From contig DATNPX010000029.1 in NCBI GenBank assembly GCA_036702975.1, positions 1-64,000 of the forward strand: a stretch of 64,000 nt of DNA, given 5' to 3'. The notes beneath the pieces were generated by a model, which did no database searches, was not told where the DNA came from, and worked only from the letters and a program-made list of their open reading frames with translations. The stretch is from DATNPX01 sp036702975. Lineage in GTDB: Bacteria; Cyanobacteriota; Vampirovibrionia; Obscuribacterales; Obscuribacteraceae. Made by a program: the position numbers and the translations under genes. Below, in pieces: positions 25,491 to 33,617 of this stretch (its first letter is position 1; each line of letters begins with the position of its first letter).

Positions 25491-27178
25491 AGTCATTATT
25501 AGCTATGCTCCTCGCTCTCTCCGCGACAGTTGCACCAGTTGCGACGCAAAACGAAAATATTTTTCCAGCGATGAAAGACGAGATGGAAAGGTCGATCTCG
25601 AGGCTCAAGCTTGAAAGCCACGAGGCGCCGTATTACATCGGTTACACCGTTCACGATACCGACTCTCTTTCGCTTGGTGCTACATTTGGTGCACTAACCG
25701 ACGATACTCGTGAGCATGCTCGCACGCTCAGCGTCGACGTTCGAATCGGTGACTACAAATTAGACAGCGCCTCGTCTTCAGACCTGGGCGATCTGTTCGG
25801 AAGTAGTAGATCTGTCGGGTCGTCTTCGATCAGCGTGGATGACAACTATGACACCCTGCGCCGGGAACTCTGGTTACGCACCGACGCCGCATACAAGCAA
25901 GCTATCGAGGGTCTGGAAAGTAAAAAAACTTACTTGAAACAGAATACTGTAGAGGATCGCCCTGATTCCTTCTCTCGGGAAACGCCAGTAGTTGCAGTAG
26001 AGCCGCTTGAAACACTCGATGTCGACAAAGAGAAATGGAGCCATATCCTTCGGGAATTGACTGCGACTTTTAAAGGTAGACCTTTGATTCGCTCGTCGCA
26101 GGCTAATCTTGCCGTTATGGCTGACAATCACTGGTTTATGAATTCGGAAGGTTTCAAAAATCGCATCGGCGAAAAGGCCTACATGATAACGATAAGCGCC
26201 CAGGCTCAGGCTGCTGATGGCATGAATTTTTCAGACGGGGAGCTCTTCCCAGCTTATACAGAAAAAGAGTTGCCGAAACTCGAGGAATTGAAAAAGCGAG
26301 CCAGCGATCTTTGTGACCGTCTCGAAAAGTTAGCTGCGGCGCCAAAAGTTGATGACTACCGCGGTCCCGTATTGTTTGAGGGACAGGCAGGTGCTCAAAT
26401 CTTTCACCAGATTCTCGAACCGAAGTTAGCTCGCTCCGCCAGCGATATGCGCAGAATGCTTGGCACAGATATGAGCGAGAAAATTGGTCAGCGTATTCTG
26501 CCGAAGTTCATCGATGTTGTAGATGATCCGAATGCCAAAAGCTTCGAGGGCAAGCCACTTTTCGGCTACTACGAAGTAGATGAAGACGGATTGAAGGGGC
26601 AGAAAATAACGCTTGTTGAAAAGGGAATCTTAAAAACTATTTGCATGTCGCGCATCCCAACTCGCACATTGTCGCGCAGCAATGGTCACAGCAAGCGAGG
26701 AGGCAGTGCCACAAGTAACATCTTCATCAATTCAGAGCACAAACTGTCGGCAGACGCATTGAAGGCTCGATTACTGGAACTTGGCAAAGAAGAAGGGCTG
26801 AAGGACGTTTACATCGTTCGTCGCATTACTGGCAACGCGAGCGATCTCGATTTCTCCAATCTGCAATCCTTTTTCAAAGCCTTTATGTCTGGCAGTTCGG
26901 GAGTTTCACTCTATCCGCCGGTTTTGCTCTACAAGGTTTCTGTCGCTGACGGTTCTGAGCAACTTGTGCGCGGTGGTAATTTTTCAAATATTTCGATGCG
27001 CATTTTGCGCGATATCGACGCCACTGGTAATGACTTAAAGGCTTATGCTGTGCAGAATTCGAGAGAGATCACCAGTGTCGTTTCTCCTTCAGTGTTGATA
27101 AGCGAAGTTGAAATTCAAAAGCCGGACAAGACCAATACGAAACGTCCGATTTTGAAAAATCCAAATTTCGATAATTAG
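25487..27178 (+). CDS. Exported TldE-like partner lacking the zinc motif
   Basis: The 563-residue protein starts with GTG, overlapping the previous stop as GTGA. AAGGAGG lies 7 bases upstream in the end of the first gene. The signal peptide is MKSLLAMLLALSATVAP. It is a clear paralogue of the upstream protein: ERSISRLKLES, AYKQAIEGL, FEGQAGAQIFHQILEPKLA and YYEVDEDGLKGQKITLV align. The HEIFGH zinc site is replaced by HQILEP, so metal binding and catalysis are probably lost. This mirrors the TldD/TldE heterodimer, where only TldD holds zinc. Tight coupling suggests a heterodimer in the periplasm. Confidence 0.85.
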   Translation: MKSLLAMLLALSATVAPVATQNENIFPAMKDEMERSISRLKLESHEAPYYIGYTVHDTDSLSLGATFGALTDDTREHARTLSVDVRIGDYKLDSASSSDLGDLFGSSRSVGSSSISVDDNYDTLRRELWLRTDAAYKQAIEGLESKKTYLKQNTVEDRPDSFSRETPVVAVEPLETLDVDKEKWSHILRELTATFKGRPLIRSSQANLAVMADNHWFMNSEGFKNRIGEKAYMITISAQAQAADGMNFSDGELFPAYTEKELPKLEELKKRASDLCDRLEKLAAAPKVDDYRGPVLFEGQAGAQIFHQILEPKLARSASDMRRMLGTDMSEKIGQRILPKFIDVVDDPNAKSFEGKPLFGYYEVDEDGLKGQKITLVEKGILKTICMSRIPTRTLSRSNGHSKRGGSATSNIFINSEHKLSADALKARLLELGKEEGLKDVYIVRRITGNASDLDFSNLQSFFKAFMSGSSGVSLYPPVLLYKVSVADGSEQLVRGGNFSNISMRILRDIDATGNDLKAYAVQNSREITSVVSPSVLISEVEIQKPDKTNTKRPILKNPNFDN

Positions 27179-27309
27179 ACACGTCAGGCGTTGCATTCAA
27201 TGGATTGATCAGTCCGGCAACACGTCCGTCCCCGAACACGACCACGACCACGAACACGAACACAAAAACATCCCCATCCTGCAGGACCAATCCTGCTAAA
27301 TGCGGTCGA

Positions 27310-28707
27310 TCAAGTTGGAACGTGACGATTCATCATCCACAGCACCATGCAGATGATCAAAACTATAGTGACAGCCAGCATAATTCCAGCGCCTATCAGC
27401 CACTTGCTCTTTGAAGCTTTGGTCTCGGCATTTTTCAGATCACCGAGCTTCTCCTTGTTAATACGCGTGGGATCGTTAGCTTTGCTGTGCGGTGTGTATG
27501 CCGCTTTCATGCCGGTTTGACTGACACGTGAGATGGACCCCATCGGAGTGTTCATCACTGGTGTGCTCTTGACTGGAACATTCTCCAGCTTTTGTGACGC
27601 TGATATTGATGATATTTGCGGCTTGGGCAGCGAACCAGCATTTGTGTTGCGCTGAGGAGACATATTCTGTTTTGTCGAGCGCGGCTGCGTTGAGACCGGG
27701 CGCGGCTCGAATTTATCCATCTCGATAGTGCGCGCTACATGAGCGAGGGCGTCGCGGAACTGCTCCATGGAGGCATAGCGGTCTTCAGGCTTCTTCTCAA
27801 GAGCCTTGAAGACAACAGCTTCAAACTGTGGATGAATTTGCAGGTCATGCCGCATATCAGCAAAGCTTGCAGGCGTCGTTGAGACGTGCATCTGCATGGT
27901 ATCGATGATGGTATCACCCATAAGTGGTGGCATTCCCATCAGCGACTCATAAAGCATCGCGCCCATTGAATAAATATCTGAGCGGGCGTCGAGATGCGAC
28001 CCGAGACACTGTTCAGGGCTCATATAAATGGGGCTACCAAAAATCTCGCCTGTCTGGGTCAGATTCTGAGACGCCTTACCGGAACTCGGCATAAGCTTAG
28101 CGATTCCAAAATCTACAACCTTGACAACGTCTGTTTTGCCTTCAAAATCGACAAGCATGATATTGCTGCTCTTCAAGTCTCGATGCAGAACGCCCTTAAG
28201 ATGAGCATGTTCGAGAGCGTCGCAGGCTTGAATGAAAATATTCAGCGCTCGCATTTGCTCAACGTGATTCTCGCGCTTGATTATGTCGGCGAGGCTGTCG
28301 CCAACAAGATAGTCCATGACAAGGTAGGGTTGACCGCCCGGCGTCACGTCACAGTCATAGACCGTAATCACGTTGGGGTGGGTGAGGCAGCTGGCTGCTT
28401 TAGCTTCTTGCTTGAAACGTTTGATACTTGTCTGATCGTTTACCAGTTGAGCTTGCAGCATCTTGATGGCTACCATTCGGTCCATCATTTCATGTCGACC
28501 TTTGTAGACGATGCTCATGCCGCCGCGCCCAATCTCAGATTCAATTCTGTATTTGTCGGCAAGGGTCGTGCCGAGCATCAAATCTTCTTTGATGGGAATC
28601 AGCAACGTTCCATCGTGCTTACAAACTACAAGAGTGCCGGTGAATTCGCGGCTACAAGCCGGGCACTTTTTGCGTTTCTCTAAAGATTTTTGCGCTTCGG
28701 GATTCAC
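27310..28707 (-). CDS. Hanks-type Ser/Thr protein kinase with N-terminal zinc ribbon and C-terminal membrane helix
   Basis: The 465-residue protein starts at GTG. A short N-terminal zinc-ribbon-like part has CPAC at 15-18 and a later CKHDG. The kinase domain spans about 52-325. It has the glycine loop IGRGGMSIVYKG, the ATP lysine in VAIKM, HRDLKSSNIML, DFGIAK and the activation segment SPIYMSPEQ. A Pro/Ser/Thr-rich linker follows. One helix near 439-460 leaves only six residues beyond it (NRHVPT), so the kinase is tail-anchored and has no outer sensor domain. It probably phosphorylates cytosolic targets near the membrane. No phosphatase or FHA gene is next to it. Confidence 0.93.
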   Translation of the reverse strand: MNPEAQKSLEKRKKCPACSREFTGTLVVCKHDGTLLIPIKEDLMLGTTLADKYRIESEIGRGGMSIVYKGRHEMMDRMVAIKMLQAQLVNDQTSIKRFKQEAKAASCLTHPNVITVYDCDVTPGGQPYLVMDYLVGDSLADIIKRENHVEQMRALNIFIQACDALEHAHLKGVLHRDLKSSNIMLVDFEGKTDVVKVVDFGIAKLMPSSGKASQNLTQTGEIFGSPIYMSPEQCLGSHLDARSDIYSMGAMLYESLMGMPPLMGDTIIDTMQMHVSTTPASFADMRHDLQIHPQFEAVVFKALEKKPEDRYASMEQFRDALAHVARTIEMDKFEPRPVSTQPRSTKQNMSPQRNTNAGSLPKPQISSISASQKLENVPVKSTPVMNTPMGSISRVSQTGMKAAYTPHSKANDPTRINKEKLGDLKNAETKASKSKWLIGAGIMLAVTIVLIICMVLWMMNRHVPT

Positions 28708-28845
28708 AATCGTTCTCTAAACCGAGAGTCACACACGGCCATGAGCTCTTTGCATTCAAGAAACATAGCATGCGTTGCTCAACAAATAATAGCAAGCGCA
28801 CCCTGCTCTCTTGGGTATTCCCAGTTCAAGCAAATTTCAACATCT

Positions 28846-30123
28846 TCAACCAGGTTTGCCTTCTTCTTTCAGATCTTTCAAGATGGCTTCCGCCGTTCTG
28901 CGACCTGAGGCGAGGGCGCCGTTGATCGATGCGTCGTCTCTATGGTCGCCACAGACGTAGATTCCTGGTCTGAGCTTAACCGGCCTTTGCGGCATTGCCA
29001 GCTGCGGCGGGCTCTGATCAGGCAGGGCATATTTGATTTTGTAAGCCCTTAAATAACGCCAGGATTCGACCTGTTCCCCAAACCAGTTCCTCAGCTCTCG
29101 GCGCACTTCTTCGTCGATTTCACGGTCTTCATCTTCATCGCGATCGTCTAAAATCGAAACAGAGACTAAATGTTGCCCCTCTGGAGCGTACGCGCGAGAA
29201 ACATTACTGGGAACGCAAACGTTGTTCACACAACCCTTTCCTTCACCATTGAGAACCAGAATCGGCTCTTCGAAGGGAGCTGTCTGGGCTGCATAATAGA
29301 CACAGAGTACCGATCTTGCCGGAGTTACATGAATATCTTCACCAAGTAACTTGGTGGCTTCCGGACCTTCAGTTGCAACGACAATTATCGGCGCCGCCAT
29401 CGTGTCGCCATCGTCCATAATCACGAATCCGTCTTGTACGTTTCGTACGTGTGATTTCATGCGTATCGATGCTTTGGGCAATTTCGCTGCCAACTGGTCA
29501 GGAATAGCGCCCATGCCGCGGGCCGGCAACGCCGTGTCGCCTTCAGAGAACATTTTGAAGACGAATTCGAACATGCGACTCGATGTTTTCAAACTTTTGT
29601 CAAGAAAAATGCCGCCCAGAAAAGGTCTGAAGAAGCTCTCGATCATCTCGCTAGAGAATCCCCTGTCTTGCAACGCTTTCTCAGTTGTCGTTTCGGGCTT
29701 TTCAAACAGCTGTTTGAGGGTTGTGCCAACCAGAGATTGCCTTAATTTGCCGACCTGCATCTTATCGGACAGTGTGCCGATGGGCGAAAAGGCAGCTGAG
29801 ACAGCGTCAATAGGATGTCTAAATGGGTCGGCAAGCTTATGTAGTTTCCCGCTCTTGTAGACCAGAGCCCCGGGGTAGAAAGGGTGCAACCCCAGTTTGG
29901 AGTAGTCCAGAATCTTTCGTGCTTCCGGATACGCCGTCAGTAGCACCTGGAAGCCGCGATCGAGAATGAAATTGTCATATCGATCGGAGGCGACTCTTCC
30001 ACCAAGACGCTCAGACGCTTCGATGAGCAAGAACGGTACTTCGGCTTCCTGTAGCTTCACCGCGCAGGTTAGACCAGCCAATCCACCGCCAACGATAATG
30101 ACCGCGGGAGTTTTCTTTGCCAA
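28846..30123 (-). CDS. FAD-dependent amine oxidase/phytoene desaturase-like oxidoreductase
   Basis: The 425-residue protein begins with TTG (the stop of the upstream VOC gene lies two bases before it). The N-terminal Rossmann motif VIIVGGGLAGLTCAVKL is followed by LIEASERLGGRV, the FAD-binding block of the flavin amine oxidase superfamily. The C-terminal FAD-contact phrase is GIYVCGDHRDDASINGALAS. There is no signal peptide. Members include carotenoid desaturases, protoporphyrinogen oxidase and many unknowns, and the substrate cannot be read from the sequence. It lies in a tight minus-strand run after photolyase and the VOC protein. This suggests a link to pigment or photo-oxidative protection. 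Confidence 0.85.
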   Translation of the reverse strand: MAKKTPAVIIVGGGLAGLTCAVKLQEAEVPFLLIEASERLGGRVASDRYDNFILDRGFQVLLTAYPEARKILDYSKLGLHPFYPGALVYKSGKLHKLADPFRHPIDAVSAAFSPIGTLSDKMQVGKLRQSLVGTTLKQLFEKPETTTEKALQDRGFSSEMIESFFRPFLGGIFLDKSLKTSSRMFEFVFKMFSEGDTALPARGMGAIPDQLAAKLPKASIRMKSHVRNVQDGFVIMDDGDTMAAPIIVVATEGPEATKLLGEDIHVTPARSVLCVYYAAQTAPFEEPILVLNGEGKGCVNNVCVPSNVSRAYAPEGQHLVSVSILDDRDEDEDREIDEEVRRELRNWFGEQVESWRYLRAYKIKYALPDQSPPQLAMPQRPVKLRPGIYVCGDHRDDASINGALASGRRTAEAILKDLKEEGKPG

Positions 30124-30125
30124 AA

Positions 30126-30464
30126 TCAGCCACCATTTTTGGGAACGGAATCTTCTGCAACGATCTCAACTGCGTTGCCTGCAGGATCTTTGATATAGAC
30201 GGAACGTGTGCCATCGCGATGAGTTTTCAGTTCTCCGTAGCTCTCAGCTTTATTACTGAGAAACGCAAGATGCGGAGGATGTTGATGCTTAACGACGAGC
30301 GCCAATTTGATATTTGCGAATTTCAAAAATGCCCAGGTGTCGTCCTGGTATTCGACTGTGCAGCCAAACTCAGATTTGTACCAATCTACCGATGCGGCAA
30401 CATCCGTCACGGGTATCGCGATGTGATCTATGGCGGCAGGCTCAGTTGTGGTGGTATCAGTCAT
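30126..30464 (-). CDS. VOC-family (glyoxalase/bleomycin resistance fold) protein
   Basis: The 112-residue protein holds one vicinal oxygen chelate unit. It begins IDHIAIPVTDVAASVDWYKS, with a strand pattern leading to HPPHLAFLS and the closing SVYIKDPAGNAVEIV. Candidate metal ligands are His 14, a middle His in HLAF and the Glu in VEIV. The fold covers lyases, dioxygenases and binding proteins, so no reaction can be assigned. It sits 12 bases after photolyase and 2 bases before the FAD oxidoreductase. Confidence 0.85.
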   Translation of the reverse strand: MTDTTTTEPAAIDHIAIPVTDVAASVDWYKSEFGCTVEYQDDTWAFLKFANIKLALVVKHQHPPHLAFLSNKAESYGELKTHRDGTRSVYIKDPAGNAVEIVAEDSVPKNGG

Positions 30465-30476
30465 GGCGCCTCCTCA

Positions 30477-31937
30477 TCATTTGAGGATTGTATCCTCTTT
30501 GATTGACTTCAATGCGTTAAGGGCCCGAAGTCTCGCCACCGAGTGGTCGACTATCGGTCTGGGATAAGTGTCACCAAGTACAATACCCGCTTGTTCCAAC
30601 TCTGCGTCGGAGAGCAGCCACGGTGTGTGAATTTTGTCACCTGCCAGCGCTGCCAGTTCCGGCACCCACTTGCGCACATAATCGCCATCGGGGTCAAATT
30701 TTTTGCCCTGCAAGACTGGATTGAAAACTCTGTAATACGGCGCGGCATCGGCTCCGCAACCAGCTACCCACTGCCATCCCATCGTGTTGGCAGCCAGGTC
30801 GGCGTCGACAAGAGTGTCCCAGAACCACTTGGCTCCAGCCTGCCAGGGTAGTAGCAGGTCTTTAACGAGGAATGAACCGACCACCATCCTGACGCGATTG
30901 TGCATCCAGCCTGTCGTCCACAGTTCGCGCATGCCTGCATCGACGAGCGGATAACCGGTCAGTCCTTTTTGCCACCGCTTCAGTGCGCGCGCATCACGCT
31001 TGTAAGGGAAGTGATGGAACTTTTCATCGAGCGGAGCAGTATCAGTGTGCGGGAAATGAAAAAGCAGATGGTATGCGAATTCACGCCAGATGATTTCCTT
31101 CAAGTAGATCTGCGCACCCTCCTTACTTTTTGCACCACGACTGGTGCCCACTTCGTCTTTGACTCGATGCCAGATCTGACGCGGACCGATCTCACCGAAG
31201 TGTAAGTGAGGAGATATTCTTGACACTCCAACCCGATCTGGTCGATTGCGTCCTTCTCCATACTTTTCGAGCACGTCACGCAGAAGTTTTTCTACCTGTG
31301 CCTCGGCGCCTTTTTCGCCCGGAGTCCAGGCCTGGCGAATTCCTTCTGCCCATTTGATTACAGGTTCCAGCTTCCATTCGTTGAGCTTTTCGCTTTTAGG
31401 AAATTTTGCTGGAGACTTGATTTTATCCGGGGCGTTCAGCGGCTCAGGAGGCTCAGCCAGGGAAATACAGTGTCTCCAGAAAGGTGTAAATACTTTGAAA
31501 GGTTTGTCAGACTTATTCATTATCGTCCACGGTTCAAACAGCAAGGACGCGTTGTATGAGTGAACCTCAATACCATCTTTTGAAAGGGCTTCTTTTATTT
31601 TGGTATCGCGTTCGATGGCAGCCGGTTCGTAGCGGCGATTCCAAAAAACAGCTGTGGAACCTGTCTCTTCAACCAGTTTGCGAAGCTCATCAAGAGACGA
31701 CTCAGCGCTGCGTAATGTCAGTTTAGACTCAAGTGCGTGTAGATCCGCAGACAAACTCTTCAGTGACTGGTGCAACCAGAACCTGGTAGCGCCTCCAGGC
31801 GGCCATTTACCTTCCTCACCAGGTGCATGAATGTAGACGGGGACCACCGAGTAGCCGCGCTTGAGAGCATCATGCAGGGCTGGGTTGTCAGCCAGGCGCA
31901 GATCTTGACGAAACCAAACCAGGGCGTGGGAGGTCAT
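30477..31937 (-). CDS. phrB: Deoxyribodipyrimidine photolyase
   Basis: The 486-residue protein is of the photolyase/cryptochrome family. The N-terminal antenna domain starts ALVWFRQDLRLADNPALHDA. The FAD domain carries WREFAYHLLFHFP, GYPLVDAGMRELWTTGWMHN and RMVVGSFLVKDLLLPW. WFWDTLVDADLAANTMGWQW includes tryptophans of the electron chain. It repairs UV-induced cyclobutane dimers with light. The ATG at 31937 is chosen because GGTGA lies 5 bases upstream; a GTG three codons earlier has no site. It is divergent from the SDR-DUF2867 gene across about 130 bases and probably leads the photolyase-VOC-FAD run. Confidence 0.95.
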   Translation of the reverse strand: MTSHALVWFRQDLRLADNPALHDALKRGYSVVPVYIHAPGEEGKWPPGGATRFWLHQSLKSLSADLHALESKLTLRSAESSLDELRKLVEETGSTAVFWNRRYEPAAIERDTKIKEALSKDGIEVHSYNASLLFEPWTIMNKSDKPFKVFTPFWRHCISLAEPPEPLNAPDKIKSPAKFPKSEKLNEWKLEPVIKWAEGIRQAWTPGEKGAEAQVEKLLRDVLEKYGEGRNRPDRVGVSRISPHLHFGEIGPRQIWHRVKDEVGTSRGAKSKEGAQIYLKEIIWREFAYHLLFHFPHTDTAPLDEKFHHFPYKRDARALKRWQKGLTGYPLVDAGMRELWTTGWMHNRVRMVVGSFLVKDLLLPWQAGAKWFWDTLVDADLAANTMGWQWVAGCGADAAPYYRVFNPVLQGKKFDPDGDYVRKWVPELAALAGDKIHTPWLLSDAELEQAGIVLGDTYPRPIVDHSVARLRALNALKSIKEDTILK

Positions 31938-32067
31938 AGGGTTCACCGGTTGTTCACTGTTTACGTAGATGATATTAGTGCAAAACCGAAAAAAAATGTT
32001 CTGAATATTTGCCTTCGCTAAGTCCGGGGAAGCCCGTATTTAGTGGACTCTCGCTGTTGAGGTGTAA

Positions 32068-33600
32068 ATGAGAGACGAACCTGTTCTGGTCACTGGCGCA
32101 ACTGGATACGTAGGTAACAGACTGGTTCCAAGGCTTCTCGAGGCCGGGTTCCGTGTGCGTGCATGCGGTCGAAGCATGGAGAAACTGCGCAGTAAAGCCT
32201 GGGCTAAGCATCCACGTGTCGAGTTGGTGACGGCTGATTTCTTTGATAGAGAGTCTGTTGTGCAAGCAGCACGGGGATGTTTCGCTGCGTATTACTTCGT
32301 CCATTCCATGGATGGCGCATCGCGCGATTTTGAGGAGAAAGACCGTGAGGCCGCCCAGAACATGGTGGCAGCGGCTGAGCGAGCTAATCTAAAACAGGTC
32401 ATTTACTTAGGCGGTCTCGGTGATGACAATAACCTCATCAGTAAACATTTGAAGTCTCGCAACGAAGTTGCTGAGCTTCTTCAGGCTGGCTCTGTGCCAG
32501 TGACGGTACTCCGCGCGGCGATGATCATTGGTTCGGGCAGCGTTTCGTTTGAAATCCTCCGCTATCTTGTCGAGAGGCTGCCCGTCATGATCACGCCGCG
32601 TTGGGTCACCACACCGAATCAACCGATCGGCATTAAGAATGTTTTGACTTACTTGATCGGCTGTCTTGATAACAAAAAAACTTTTGGTCAAACTTTTGAT
32701 ATCGGCGGCGAGGAGATTCTCACTTATCGCGATTTGATGAAGACATATGCCAGAGAAGCAGACCTTGCGCCGCGCAAGATCATTTCGGTGCCGGTTTTTA
32801 CCCCGAGGCTCAGTTCGCTCTGGATACACCTGGTCACTCCGGTGCCTGCATACATTGCTCGCCCTCTGGCTGAGGGACTGAGAACACCGGTTGTGTGCAA
32901 AGAAAATCGCATTCGAGAAATTATTCCGCAAGAATTGATGACTTGCGAAGCCGCCATCAGATTGGCTTTAGATAAAGTTCAGCATCATCAAGTCGAGAGC
33001 CACTGGACTGACGCCGGGCTTCTGCAACACCCGGAATGGGCCAGCCCAGAAGAACCGCATTGGGCAGGCGGCACCGTATACAGTGACTGCCGTCGTTTGA
33101 TTGTCGAAGCTCAACCGAGTGACGTATGGAAGCCTCTGGTGCGGCTCGGAGGCGCGACCGGTTGGTACTATGGCAATTGGCTGTGGCGTCTACGCGGGGT
33201 CATGGACCGGATCGTGGGCGGAGTGGGACTGAGAAGAGGAAGACGCCATCCGTACGAGCTGTCACCAGGAGATGCTCTGGATTTCTGGCGCGTTTCCAGC
33301 GTTATACCTGACGAGCGGCTTGTACTTGTTGCCGAAATGAAGCTTCCCGGTCAGGCAGTTCTGGAGTTTCGCTTAAAGAAGCTCGATGCAACGAGAACTG
33401 AAGTGATTCAACTGGCGAGATTCTTGCCGAAAGGTCTGCTGGGAATAGCTTACTGGTACGCGGTGATGCCGCTTCACAACTTCGTTTTCAGCGGCATGCT
33501 CGAAGGAATTGCCCGAGCCAGTGGTTTCAAAACACTCGAGGGACCAAAGTTGGCTAAATTTCCCCATCCTCAGCGGAAATTGTCTTCAGCCAGTACGTAG
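32068..33600 (+). CDS. SDR oxidoreductase with C-terminal DUF2867 domain
   Basis: The 510-residue protein has a short-chain dehydrogenase N-terminal half of the atypical NAD(P)-binding type. It carries LVTGATGYVGNRLVPRLLEAG, RVELVTADFFD, AAYYFVHSM and VIYLGGLGDDN. The C-terminal half (about residues 340-495) matches the DUF2867 pattern with ATGWYYGNWLWRLRGVMDRI and DFWRVSSVIPDERLVLVAEM. GAGG lies 5 bases before the ATG. Two-domain proteins of this sort are often found beside photolyase genes in light-regulated groups. Here phrB is the divergent neighbour. The substrate is unknown. Confidence 0.87.
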   Translation: MRDEPVLVTGATGYVGNRLVPRLLEAGFRVRACGRSMEKLRSKAWAKHPRVELVTADFFDRESVVQAARGCFAAYYFVHSMDGASRDFEEKDREAAQNMVAAAERANLKQVIYLGGLGDDNNLISKHLKSRNEVAELLQAGSVPVTVLRAAMIIGSGSVSFEILRYLVERLPVMITPRWVTTPNQPIGIKNVLTYLIGCLDNKKTFGQTFDIGGEEILTYRDLMKTYAREADLAPRKIISVPVFTPRLSSLWIHLVTPVPAYIARPLAEGLRTPVVCKENRIREIIPQELMTCEAAIRLALDKVQHHQVESHWTDAGLLQHPEWASPEEPHWAGGTVYSDCRRLIVEAQPSDVWKPLVRLGGATGWYYGNWLWRLRGVMDRIVGGVGLRRGRRHPYELSPGDALDFWRVSSVIPDERLVLVAEMKLPGQAVLEFRLKKLDATRTEVIQLARFLPKGLLGIAYWYAVMPLHNFVFSGMLEGIARASGFKTLEGPKLAKFPHPQRKLSSAST

Positions 33601-33617
33601 CCGCACGCAAGTATCCA

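Noticed and set aside
27225..27270. Short CACGAC/CACGAA runs resembling a repeat array
   Set aside because: Only a few imperfect hexamers without spacers; not a CRISPR or a regular tandem array.
27994..28683. 229-codon plus-strand frame opposite the kinase
   Set aside because: The kinase motifs are all on the minus strand; no ribosome site or family on the plus strand.
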